Source of the DNA: Mediterranea sp. (in: CFB group bacteria)
Lineage (GTDB): Bacteria; Bacteroidota; Bacteroidia; Bacteroidales; Bacteroidaceae
Length of the DNA stretch: 35,546 nucleotides
NCBI GenBank assembly: GCA_031261785.1
Contig: JAISIZ010000113.1
Span: 1 to 35,546, forward strand
Direction of reading: 5' to 3'
Shown: piece after piece, positions 16,193 through 23,672 of the stretch
How positions within the stretch are numbered: the first letter of the stretch is position 1
Layout of the letters: each line of letters opens with the position of its first letter
Notes under the pieces: model-generated
What the model was told of the DNA's origin: nothing
What the model saw: only the letters and a program-made list of their open reading frames with translations
Databases searched by the model: none
Program-made: the position numbers and the translations under genes

Positions 16193-16744
16193 CTATGCGC
16201 CTCTTTGGTGCGTTTCAGTATGCTTCACCTTGATCACGGCCAGGTTAAGCTCAATGGTGGTCTCCGAATCGGTCACTGTTTGGGCATCATCCAACAATTC
16301 CGAGAATAGTTCGCCGCTTTTTGTCGCGAGAGATTTCTGAGTCTCTTCGCCTATCGCTTCGGGCAGTCGCGATACGATACGGCTCAATTCACGAAGTTTG
16401 GCAAAAGCTTCCACGATGGCGATTGTTGTTTGCGTTGCTTGGGGACTTTTCAATATGGTGGCAAGCATATATAGTCCTTTCTCCGTGAATGCTTTAGGAT
16501 TAAATCTTACTTTTGAACGATTTGCGGTGGAATTATTCCACCGCAAATCTCGTAATTCTCTATCGTTTAGTTCAATGATGTACCCGTTAGGGAACTTATC
16601 CATATTGTTTTTTACGGACTTATTAATATCCCTGGTTTCCACTCCATATAAGATTGCGACATCGCTGTCCAGAATCACCTGTTGGTTGCGTATCGTGATG
16701 ATTTTCTTTTCCACGTCGCTAAATATCAAAGACTTATTCTTCAT
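16193..16744 (-). CDS. ORF6N-domain protein
   Basis: This 183-residue protein carries an N-terminal ORF6N domain (residues about 10-95; IITIRNQQVILDSDVAILYG followed by INKSVKNNMDKFP and FTEKGLYMLATILKS). The domain is found in phage regulators and in free-standing Bacteroidales proteins and is presumed to bind DNA. Residues 100-183 are helical and charged. The gene is visibly more AT-rich than its neighbours and uses AT-ending codons, unlike the GC-rich glycosyltransferase genes on both sides. It nevertheless sits only 6 nt after the GT9 gene and 27 nt before the galactofuranosyltransferase-like gene. It is best explained as an acquired gene lodged in the operon. Its target is unknown. Confidence 0.85.
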   Translation of the reverse strand: MKNKSLIFSDVEKKIITIRNQQVILDSDVAILYGVETRDINKSVKNNMDKFPNGYIIELNDRELRDLRWNNSTANRSKVRFNPKAFTEKGLYMLATILKSPQATQTTIAIVEAFAKLRELSRIVSRLPEAIGEETQKSLATKSGELFSELLDDAQTVTDSETTIELNLAVIKVKHTETHQRGA

Positions 16745-16750
16745 TGCTGT

Positions 16751-17803
16751 CTATTTCTCGGTTATTTGTTTTTTTACGATCATTTCTTCCACTTTCTCTA
16801 TCACCCACTCCGGCGCGATGTCGCGCAGGCAGGCGTAGTCGCCTCGCCAGCAAGGTTTCTGTCCGAAGACGGAGCAGGGGCGGCACGTCAGGTCCAGCTG
16901 CACGGCGTTGTCTAAGCGCTGTCCCCATCCCATGAAGCCGGCATACGGATGGGTAGCTCCCCATACCGAGACGGCCGGCGTGTCCACCAGCGAGGCCAGG
17001 TGCATGTTGGCCGAATCCATGGTGAGCATCACGTCCAGCCGGCTCATCAGCTCCAGCTCGCCGCGCATCCGCAGTTGTCCGCCCGCGGCGACGACGGTGG
17101 GGTAACGGCTCGTCCACTCGCCGAACTTCGCCAGCTCCTCCGCTCCTCCCCCGAAGAGGAAGACACGGGTGTTGGCCCGTGCGGCGAAGTGCGCCACCAC
17201 CCGCTCTTGCAATTCCAGGGGATAGATTTTACCCTCGTGCTTGGCGAAGGGGGCGATACCTATCCACGTCAGCCCATCCTTGGTACCTGCCAGGGCTTCC
17301 ACCTGGGGCGAGAGCCCTGTCACGGCTTCGCCGGGCGAAGCATTGTCGAGGTCGACGGGGAAGCCGAGGCGTTCCAACACGTCGGCATAGCGTTGGAACG
17401 AGCTTTTGAGTGGTTTCAGCACTTTGTGGCGGCGGCGTACCAACGCCTTCTTCTCGCTACGTCCCTTATGGATGGTGGCTACGGGGATGCCGGCCAGACG
17501 GAAGCGCAGGCGGAGGTAGTCCGAACGGAGCACGCCGTGGAGATCGGCCACACGGTCGAAGCCCAGCTTCCGCAGCTCGCCGTAGAGGCGGTTCAGCCCC
17601 GCCGCACCTTTGTGGCGCCCCTTCAGGTCGGCCTCCACGAAATCGACATTAGCGGGCAGGCGGTCGAAGAGCGGTCGCATGGAAGCGCGGCTCAGCACCG
17701 TGAACCGATGCTGGGGATACCGCGTGGCAAGCGCGCGCAACACAGGGACGGTCATGGCCACGTCGCCCAACGACGAGAAGCGGATGAGCAGTACGTGCGA
17801 CAT
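16751..17803 (-). CDS. GT9-family glycosyltransferase (ADP-heptose:LPS heptosyltransferase-like)
   Basis: This 350-residue GT-B protein begins VLLIRFSSLGDVAMTVPVLR, the classical start of RfaF/WaaC-type heptosyltransferases. The C-terminal domain has IGIAPFAKHEGKIYP, VFLFGGGAEE, a MTMDSANMHLA-like segment (LTMDSANMHLASL) with the catalytic Asp, and VSVWGATHPYAGF. The C-terminal CRPCSVFGQKPCWRGDYACL cluster is common in the Bacteroidota relatives. It probably transfers heptose or another sugar to inner core. It follows the DUF4254 gene by 6 nt. Confidence 0.92.
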   Translation of the reverse strand: MSHVLLIRFSSLGDVAMTVPVLRALATRYPQHRFTVLSRASMRPLFDRLPANVDFVEADLKGRHKGAAGLNRLYGELRKLGFDRVADLHGVLRSDYLRLRFRLAGIPVATIHKGRSEKKALVRRRHKVLKPLKSSFQRYADVLERLGFPVDLDNASPGEAVTGLSPQVEALAGTKDGLTWIGIAPFAKHEGKIYPLELQERVVAHFAARANTRVFLFGGGAEELAKFGEWTSRYPTVVAAGGQLRMRGELELMSRLDVMLTMDSANMHLASLVDTPAVSVWGATHPYAGFMGWGQRLDNAVQLDLTCRPCSVFGQKPCWRGDYACLRDIAPEWVIEKVEEMIVKKQITEK

Positions 17804-17809
17804 ATCGGC

Positions 17810-18421
17810 CTACTTCTTTCCGTAGAGCACCGGGTTCAGCGCCGGGTCGTTGTACATCTTCATTTGTCGGTACACCTTCATGTACTTCCGCCCCGCGGCG
17901 ATGTCGGCCAGCAGTTGGTCGATGGCCAGCGAGAGGTCGCCGCGCTGCTCCAGCAGGATGTCCAGCTTGGCTTGGCACTGGGCGCGGTGCTCGTCGGTGC
18001 TGTCCGTACGCTCCGCCTCTTGCCGCATGTGATAGATCTTCAGGGCGAGGATGGAGAGGCGATCGACCGCCCATGCCGGACTTTCGGTGTTGATGGTCGC
18101 GCCGGGCAGCGGGGCGACGTCTTTGTATTTGTCGAGGAAGTAGCTGTCGACAAGCTCCACCAGGTCGGTACGGTCCTGATTGGACTTGTCGATCCGCCTC
18201 TTCAGCGCGAGCGCCTCGACGGGGTCGATCGCCGGGTCGCGGATGATGTCCTCGAAGTGCCACTGGACGGCATCGATCCAGTTTTTCAGATAGAGATAGT
18301 ATTCGATGGATTTTAGTTCATAAGGATTCCTCATCGCCGCGTCAACGCTGTCGGTGAGGTGGTAATCGCGCGTCGATTTATCGAAAATCTCGTTGCAAAG
18401 CTCGCTAAATGTCATCATCAT
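17810..18421 (-). CDS. DUF4254-domain protein
   Basis: This 203-residue, largely helical soluble protein matches DUF4254 (N-P-Y-E-L-K-S-I-E-Y-Y-L-Y-L-K-N-W followed by W-H-F-E-D-I-I-R-D-P). The family has no established function, but from memory it recurs next to GT9 heptosyltransferases in Bacteroidota. No signal peptide or membrane helix is seen. Three consecutive starts are possible (18421, 18418, 18415), and the last gives MTFSEL. It is the first gene of the 15-kb operon, directly behind the promoter at 18447-18477. Confidence 0.85.
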   Translation of the reverse strand: MMMTFSELCNEIFDKSTRDYHLTDSVDAAMRNPYELKSIEYYLYLKNWIDAVQWHFEDIIRDPAIDPVEALALKRRIDKSNQDRTDLVELVDSYFLDKYKDVAPLPGATINTESPAWAVDRLSILALKIYHMRQEAERTDSTDEHRAQCQAKLDILLEQRGDLSLAIDQLLADIAAGRKYMKVYRQMKMYNDPALNPVLYGKK

Positions 18422-18446
18422 AACGTCTAAATAGGTATATAATGAG

Positions 18447-18477
18447 CAAAACTATGGAATATTTCCCATACAGGCAA
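18447..18477 (-). promoter_or_regulatory. Promoter of the LPS/glycan operon
   Basis: On the minus strand, TTG (18475-18477) is followed after exactly 20 nt by TAGTTTTG (18447-18454), a perfect TAnnTTTG. A start site a few bases downstream would give a leader of about 20 nt before the DUF4254 ATG. It is the only full promoter match I found for the 15-gene block that runs to 3421. Confidence 0.7.
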
Positions 18478-18576
18478 CGGATTCCCGTTTTTTTATTCAT
18501 TCCCCGCGCAAACCTCCCGTCCGCCGGCAGGATATAACCCTGGGTAGGGATTCGCCACCAAGGCTGCCAGGCGTCC

Positions 18577-18987
18577 TTAGACCACACCCCTTTCGCCCTT
18601 CTTCCGCAACGCCTCGAGGAACTCTTCCTCCTTGACGGGCATCACGCTGACGAACTTGTTGCCGGCATAGTGTATCAACAGGTAGTTGGTCACGGAGAAG
18701 CTGCCGAACTTCATGGAGCGGTAACGCTCGATGGCGGTGATGTCGGCTATGGGAATGACGCGCTTGCGGGCAAAGCGCCCCACGTCAACCACCAGCGTCC
18801 CCTCGGAGGTGATGGTGTACACGGTGTGGACGACGCGTTCTATCACCACCAACAGCAGCAGGGCCAGCAACAGCCCCACCAAAGCCGCCTTCACCCAAAA
18901 GGCGACGACGACGTTGGCCGTAAGTATGGCCAACAGGAAGTATTGGTACCAAGCGATACGTGCGTGGAAGATGCGATTCATCTGCAT
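18577..18987 (-). CDS. Bacterial PH-domain membrane protein
   Basis: This 136-residue protein has two closely spaced N-terminal transmembrane helices (about residues 12-50). A cytoplasmic domain of the bacterial pleckstrin-homology type (bPH, DUF304-like) follows: YTITSEGTLVVDVGR, KRVIPIADITAIERYRS and FGSFSVTNYLLIHYAG. Its role is unknown. Such proteins are often linked to membrane or envelope stress. An alternative start two codons downstream (MNRIFHA) is equally possible. It stands alone with its own promoter and lies about 155 nt from the next minus-strand gene. Confidence 0.75.
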   Translation of the reverse strand: MQMNRIFHARIAWYQYFLLAILTANVVVAFWVKAALVGLLLALLLLVVIERVVHTVYTITSEGTLVVDVGRFARKRVIPIADITAIERYRSMKFGSFSVTNYLLIHYAGNKFVSVMPVKEEEFLEALRKKGERGVV

Positions 18988-19005
18988 GGTTTTTCTATTT
19001 GGGGC

Positions 19006-19035
19006 GCAAGGTAGCGTTTTCTAAGCAGAACACAA
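19006..19035 (-). promoter_or_regulatory. Promoter of the PH-domain gene
   Basis: On the minus strand, TTG (19033-19035), then 19 nt, then TACCTTGC (19006-19013), close to TAnnTTTG. The box ends 18 nt before the start codon. Confidence 0.45.
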
Positions 19036-19262
19036 CCTCGGGAAGCCTTTTTTTATGAGCGACCACAGGGGAACACGCACTGACACGCGCAAGGATGAAA
19101 TACAACTTATGCACGCAATATCCAATAATTAAATATAGTTTAACTTTAGCATGTACGAAGCGAGACACCTTATGTATCTTTTGAGACCATAGTAAAAAAA
19201 AAAACAGACCTTCGCGACGGACAATCCAAGTTCTTTTAAAACTAAATAACAATGTAACAGCT

Positions 19263-19466
19263 ATGAAACAGGAAGTATTAAAACTCTGTGAAAAGATCCC
19301 GTACGAGGAACCTACTATCCATAAGTGCGTGATAGAGGTAGGGAAGATTATGGCCGGCACGGTAAACCCCGAAGCCGAGGCAGGCTACGTGGATACAGGA
19401 AGCGGACAAACCGGTGGCGGTCCGGACACTGATGGCGATGGCACCGGCGGAGCCTTCATCTTTTAG
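19263..19466 (+). CDS. Small Gly/Asp-rich peptide upstream of fimbrillin-like gene
   Basis: This 67-residue peptide has no signal sequence. Residues 13-35 (the Y-E-E-P-T-I start and the IEVGKIMAGTV segment) resemble a class of small Bacteroidales proteins with a YxxPxIxxxxIExxxxIMAGS pattern, often next to surface lipoproteins. The C-terminal third is Gly/Asp-rich (TGGGPDTDGDGTGGAFIF) and may bind calcium or be disordered. Two cysteines (9 and 22) are present. The stop is 20 nt before the lipoprotein gene, so the two are probably one operon. The leader is AT-rich, with an imperfect -7 box (TATCTTTT, 19175-19182) but no -33 TTG. It is judged real because of its position, AT-rich leader and non-random composition. 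Its function is unknown. Confidence 0.65.
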   Translation: MKQEVLKLCEKIPYEEPTIHKCVIEVGKIMAGTVNPEAEAGYVDTGSGQTGGGPDTDGDGTGGAFIF

Positions 19467-19486
19467 CCCAAAGAGAAGGAAAGCAC

Positions 19487-21526
19487 ATGGATTCAAAGGA
19501 AGTAAAAAGAACCAGAAGCATGAAAAAAAGTATTTTCTACCTGATGTGCGCCACCGCCCTGCTTGGCCTTGGCGCTTGCGGCGAGGATATCGCCGCTCCC
19601 GGGATGGACAATCCCACTCTCCCAACCCCCGATGCCGATGGCATGGTGGCGGTTTATCTCAATGCCAGCGATGGAGGCTATAAAGACGGCGCCCCGGAAG
19701 CGACCCGAGCCAACGGAGGAGAAATGGTCCGCTTCACCCATGATCTCGGCGACGGATTCGTCATGGAATCGGAGCTGGTGCCCAGTCCCACGACAAGAGT
19801 GGGCGAAGAGCCGCTGGCCGACGGCGTGATGGTGCTCGTGGTGGCTTACGACAAGAGCGGAACACAAGCCAATGGCGGCTACCCCGTGCTGGGCTACTGG
19901 CTGGCCAGCGTGGAAGACGGCAAGATGCTCATACGCCTCAACGAGACGGAAACGTACAACCTCGCGCTTATCTCGGAGAACGGCACCTCGGCCAGCGACC
20001 TGCTGAAGTACGTCACCGGGGCGACAGCGACCACCACGGAGACGTTCCATGAATTGGCTACGACATTCACGAGCCAGATATCGTTGTGGTATCTCACCGA
20101 CGGGAACAAGACGGGGCTGGCGCCCGATGTCCTGGTCTCCCAGCTGGAAGGGGTCACGGCAGCCAGCCTTTCGGATCCGGACGTGCCGACCACGATCAAG
20201 TTCCTCCATCTTTTCCCCGTATTGACCTGGGAACTCACGGCGGCCGACCCGTACGGTCTTCTTGAAACGATAGGTGATTTCAGCGTCGGCCTCTATCCGC
20301 GTCACGGCACGACAGGGGATCCCGGCACATGGATGCAGATTGGGGCGCTCTCTGCCAGTACGTTTGACGGCAGCGCCATTCCAAATAACATCTTCATGAT
20401 GGGCGGTAGTAACGCCGGCACGTGGTCGGCAGCTTCGCCCGCCGGTACCGAGCCTCTCCCTAATATCCTGTTTGAGCGTACGGATCAGGTAAGTGGTATC
20501 CTCACTTACACGAGCGACCCAACACGTTTCGTTTTCGCGCCGAGTAGCATTGGCGGAGGTCCATCAGCGACACCCAATCCCTCGGGATTCTACATCAACA
20601 GCATGGAATTTATTACGCCCGCATACGGAACCTTGGCCATCAGCGACAAGAAATTACCCATTTACACGGGTACCTCGGGTTCAGAGAGCCTCGCCTTCCG
20701 GCTGGGATATAGCTACACCATCAAGAGCAAGCTGAGCAAACGTCCTATAGAGTTCGCGGCGTCGAACATTTACTGGGATGGCGGGAAGCTCACCTTTGAT
20801 GAAGAGGAAACTTCGGGCAGCACGAATTGGGCCAAGCAAGGCGTGTTTTTCAAATGGGGTAGCCTCGTAGGAATATCACCGGCACAGGTCAATGGCAGCG
20901 ACGCCTGGAGTGGAGACGTTACGGTGTACGTGCCCCAATACAATAGCGGCACAGGTTCCAGCTGGTATGATGGCCCATCCTCCGGAGCGCCTTACAATCT
21001 TACGGGTGCTTGGGAAGACATACCTTATTTCACTCCTCCTGCTACGACAACAGACTTGAATGATGCCAGCTACAACACCACCGATATGTATAATGCCTAT
21101 ACGGGCGATATCTGCCAATATTTGGGACTGATAGGAGCCGCTCCATCAGGCTATCGGATGCCCACACATCAGGATTTCGCCGAGCTTGGACGCCCGTGGC
21201 GGTTAGTAGGTTCCGACAGCTCCACAGACACCAGCATAGGGGTGGCAGACGGCACCGCAAATTTGGCATCGAAGGCTTATTTAGCCAACAGCACAAGAAG
21301 CCTTCCCGCATCAGGCCAACGCTATGGCAATGCAGCATTTCTCGGAACGATACAGAGCGTAGGCACCTATACTTCTTCTCGATACTGGGAATCAAAGGCC
21401 GCAACCTTAACACAGGCTAATATTATGAGAATCAACAAACTAACTGATACACCACCAATAAGCGGTAACGTTATAGAAGTTGCGTACGCCTTGCCCATCC
21501 GTTGCGTCAAGACCCTCACCGAGTAA
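19487..21526 (+). CDS. Fimbrillin-like lipoprotein with FISUMP-type C-terminus
   Basis: This 679-residue surface protein has a lipoprotein signal (MKKSIFYLMCATALLGLGAC, lipobox Cys at about residue 31). The N-terminal half has the fimbrillin-family pattern, including PTTRVGEEPLADGVMVLVVA (about residues 98-117), where an arginine precedes a region that may be trimmed as in Bacteroidales fimbrial subunits. The last 180 residues (IGAAPSGYRMPTHQDFAELG, SLPASGQRYG, RYWESKAATL, LPIRCVK) match the Fibrobacter succinogenes major-domain (FISUMP) module. The product would be lipidated, outer-membrane anchored and possibly a tip or accessory fimbrial subunit. The start at 19487 has AAGGA 7 nt upstream; an ATG at 19520 gives a more conventional signal peptide. 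A strong terminator follows. Confidence 0.78.
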   Translation: MDSKEVKRTRSMKKSIFYLMCATALLGLGACGEDIAAPGMDNPTLPTPDADGMVAVYLNASDGGYKDGAPEATRANGGEMVRFTHDLGDGFVMESELVPSPTTRVGEEPLADGVMVLVVAYDKSGTQANGGYPVLGYWLASVEDGKMLIRLNETETYNLALISENGTSASDLLKYVTGATATTTETFHELATTFTSQISLWYLTDGNKTGLAPDVLVSQLEGVTAASLSDPDVPTTIKFLHLFPVLTWELTAADPYGLLETIGDFSVGLYPRHGTTGDPGTWMQIGALSASTFDGSAIPNNIFMMGGSNAGTWSAASPAGTEPLPNILFERTDQVSGILTYTSDPTRFVFAPSSIGGGPSATPNPSGFYINSMEFITPAYGTLAISDKKLPIYTGTSGSESLAFRLGYSYTIKSKLSKRPIEFAASNIYWDGGKLTFDEEETSGSTNWAKQGVFFKWGSLVGISPAQVNGSDAWSGDVTVYVPQYNSGTGSSWYDGPSSGAPYNLTGAWEDIPYFTPPATTTDLNDASYNTTDMYNAYTGDICQYLGLIGAAPSGYRMPTHQDFAELGRPWRLVGSDSSTDTSIGVADGTANLASKAYLANSTRSLPASGQRYGNAAFLGTIQSVGTYTSSRYWESKAATLTQANIMRINKLTDTPPISGNVIEVAYALPIRCVKTLTE

Positions 21527-21578
21527 TCCGAACGATTTCTTTTTCGTAGATTTTAACCATAAGATTCATTCTCCCTCC

Positions 21579-21617
21579 GTGAGCCGGGGCAGCGATGCCG
21601 CGGCTCACTTCTTTTTT
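21579..21617 (+). terminator. Intrinsic terminator after the fimbrillin-like gene
   Basis: GTGAGCCG (21579-21586) pairs with CGGCTCAC (21601-21608). An inner GGCA-GCGA-TGCC stem extends the hairpin, and TTCTTTTTT follows. It lies 53 nt after the stop codon. Confidence 0.85.
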
Positions 21618-21705
21618 GTGAAATCCGTCGCCAATCGCGTAAGCGTCCAAGCGGCGGCGTCCACACACGCCGCATGGAGGTTTCGTGAGGTCGACAATAA
21701 TCCAA

Positions 21706-21734
21706 CCCAACGTAGAGCGAAGCGCCACGTTGGG
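21706..21734. repeat. REP-like palindrome
   Basis: CCCAACGT (21706-21713) pairs with ACGTTGGG (21727-21734) around a 13-nt loop that itself contains GCG-AA-GCGC. There is no T-tract. From memory, similar CCCAACG...CGTTGGG elements recur between Bacteroidales genes. The rest of 21618-21801 has no ORF that I can support. Confidence 0.5.
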
Positions 21735-21801
21735 GTGCCAGCATGGCCAATATCCGCAAACCCTTAAAAGGAAGTATATGGGTGAGAAAAAACCATTTAT
21801 A

Positions 21802-21833
21802 TTTGGATGATAGCCACAAGCTCCCTACATTTG
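21802..21833 (+). promoter_or_regulatory. Promoter of the AAA/PD-(D/E)XK gene
   Basis: TTTG (21802-21805), 20 nt, then TACATTTG (21826-21833), a perfect match at both boxes. A hairpin ATCGGT/ACCGAT (21835-21840 with 21850-21855) follows at the presumed 5' end of the transcript, before the ATG at 21863. Confidence 0.7.
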
Positions 21834-21862
21834 TATCGGTAATCGCTTAACCGATTGAATGT

Positions 21863-23578
21863 ATGCCAGTAGATATAACCATCCCTTATGCCATCGCCGA
21901 CTTTGCCAAGTTGCGCGAGCATGGCTTCTACTATGTGGATAAGACGAGGTACATCCCTCTTCTGGAAAGGTACGAGGCGCCGGTCTTTCTGCGTCCCCGC
22001 CGCTTCGGGAAGAGCCTGCTGGTATCTACCTTGGCGTACTACTACGATATTAACGAAACCCATCGCTTCGATTCCTTGTTTGGCGGAACGTATATTGGCA
22101 GCCACCCCACGCCCGAACACAATCGGTACATGGTGTTGCGATTCGACTTCTCGAAGCTGGCAATGGTCGACGACATGGAGGGACTGGCGGGAAGTTTCAA
22201 CGACCTGGCGTGCCCCGTAATAGCCGACTTTGTCTACAAATACCGCCACCTCTTTGCCGACTTCACGTTCAGGAATACGCAAGTAGCCTCAAAAATGCTG
22301 GGCGAGATAACCAGCAGGATACTTAGCAGGCAACTCCCTCCTCTATACATCCTCATCGACGAGTACGACAATTTCACGAACCAGCTCCTCACCGCCTACA
22401 AGGACCCGCTGTACGAACCGCTCACCACAAAGGACAGTTTCCTGCGCACCTTCTTCAAGACCATCAAGGGAGGCCTGGGCGAAGGAAGCGTCCGCGCCTG
22501 CTTCTGCACGGGAGTGCTGCCCGTCACTATGGACGACCTGACGAGCGGCTACAACGTGGCCGAAATACTGACCTTGGAACCGGAGTTCATCGAGATGCTT
22601 GGCTTCAACCACGATGAGGCCGCCGCCTACCTGAGTTACGTGATCGAGAAATACGGAGAGGGCAAAGGAGCGTTCGACGAGCTGTGGACACTCATTCTCA
22701 ACAACTACGACGGATACAAGTTCTTGCCGAAAGCACGCCCCCTGTTCAACTCCACCATACTCACCTATTTCTTCAAGAGATACGCCGTCAGCCATGGAGA
22801 CATTCCCGACGAGCTGATAGACGAGAACCTCCGTACCGACACCGGATGGATACGGCGGCTCACGCTCACTCTCGATAACGCCAAGGAGATGCTCGACAGA
22901 CTGATGGTCGACAACGAGCTGGGTTATTCCACCAGCGAGCTACGTAGCAAGTTCAACAAGCAGAAGTTTTTCGACAAGGAATTCTATCCCGTCAGTCTCT
23001 ATTACTTAGGCATGACGACGCTGAAGAACGCCTTCAAAATGAGCCTGCCCAACCTGACGACGCGCGCCATCTACATGGGCTACTACAACGAGCTGAACCA
23101 ACTGGCGAGCAACAACCGGCAACACCTCCCTGTCTTCGAACAGTTCGTCAACGACGGCGTGTTCGCCCCCTTGGTGGCAACCTACTTCAAGGATTACCTC
23201 GGCCAATTCCCCGCCCAAGTGTTCGACAAGATGAACGAGAACTTCGTTCGTTGCTCCTTCTTCGAACTTTGCTACCGCTATCTGAGCGGTTTCTATACGT
23301 TCGCCGTTGAGCAAAATCTCCCCTCGGGCCGGGCCGACTTTGTGATGACGGGCAGTCTTGGCACGCCGTACCACAACGATTGCCGTGTAGTGGAGTTCAA
23401 ATACTTCAAGGCCGGAGAAGCCGATAGGATAGAAGCCCTCGAAGCCGCGAAGGAGGAAGACGTGATCCAGGTGAAAGGATATGCCGAGGACCTTGAGCGC
23501 CGGTTTCCCAACTACCGGACGCACGCCTACGTGGTATATATAGCCGCGGGAAAAGCGTACAAGGTATGGGAAGCGTAG
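21863..23578 (+). CDS. AAA-ATPase with C-terminal PD-(D/E)XK nuclease-like domain
   Basis: This 571-residue protein starts with an AAA-ATPase-like domain. FLRPRRFGKSLLVSTL (about residues 42-57) is a Walker A variant, and PLYILIDEYDNF (about 157-168) is Walker B. The middle region is helical. Residues about 470-560 form the PDDEXK_9-type domain, with SGRADFVM and VVEFKYFK supplying the Asp and E-x-K of the nuclease core. The family (AAA-ATPase_like plus DUF1703) is highly expanded in Bacteroidales and other host-associated bacteria, but its role is unknown. Defence, toxin-like or regulatory functions have been proposed. The gene stands alone between a terminator and mnmG with its own promoter, which suggests an acquired cassette. 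Confidence 0.88.
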   Translation: MPVDITIPYAIADFAKLREHGFYYVDKTRYIPLLERYEAPVFLRPRRFGKSLLVSTLAYYYDINETHRFDSLFGGTYIGSHPTPEHNRYMVLRFDFSKLAMVDDMEGLAGSFNDLACPVIADFVYKYRHLFADFTFRNTQVASKMLGEITSRILSRQLPPLYILIDEYDNFTNQLLTAYKDPLYEPLTTKDSFLRTFFKTIKGGLGEGSVRACFCTGVLPVTMDDLTSGYNVAEILTLEPEFIEMLGFNHDEAAAYLSYVIEKYGEGKGAFDELWTLILNNYDGYKFLPKARPLFNSTILTYFFKRYAVSHGDIPDELIDENLRTDTGWIRRLTLTLDNAKEMLDRLMVDNELGYSTSELRSKFNKQKFFDKEFYPVSLYYLGMTTLKNAFKMSLPNLTTRAIYMGYYNELNQLASNNRQHLPVFEQFVNDGVFAPLVATYFKDYLGQFPAQVFDKMNENFVRCSFFELCYRYLSGFYTFAVEQNLPSGRADFVMTGSLGTPYHNDCRVVEFKYFKAGEADRIEALEAAKEEDVIQVKGYAEDLERRFPNYRTHAYVVYIAAGKAYKVWEA

Positions 23579-23620
23579 GGAGACACGGCCGCACCGAATA
23601 GCGATAGATGGAAGCATCTG

Positions 23621-23652
23621 TTGGCGTCAGTCGGAACTTTTGAGTAACTTCG
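23621..23652 (+). promoter_or_regulatory. Promoter of mnmG
   Basis: TTG (23621-23623), 21 nt, then TAACTTCG (23645-23652), one mismatch to TAnnTTTG. Transcription would start near 23658, downstream of the alternative TTG codon at 23640. This favours the ATG at 23673 as the true start. Confidence 0.5.
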
Positions 23653-23672
23653 CGGCCAAGAAGAGACAAGGA

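Noticed and set aside
16949..18316. 455-codon plus-strand frame opposite GT9 and DUF4254
   Set aside because: It spans two well-supported genes on the other strand. The translation is His/Gln/Val-rich with no motif, typical of an antisense shadow.
18405..18587. 60-codon minus-strand ORF upstream of DUF4254
   Set aside because: It covers the operon promoter, has no family resemblance and its composition looks intergenic.
23640..23672. TTG start adding 11 residues to MnmG
   Set aside because: The predicted promoter places the transcript start downstream of this codon, and MKNFEYDVIV is the usual family start.
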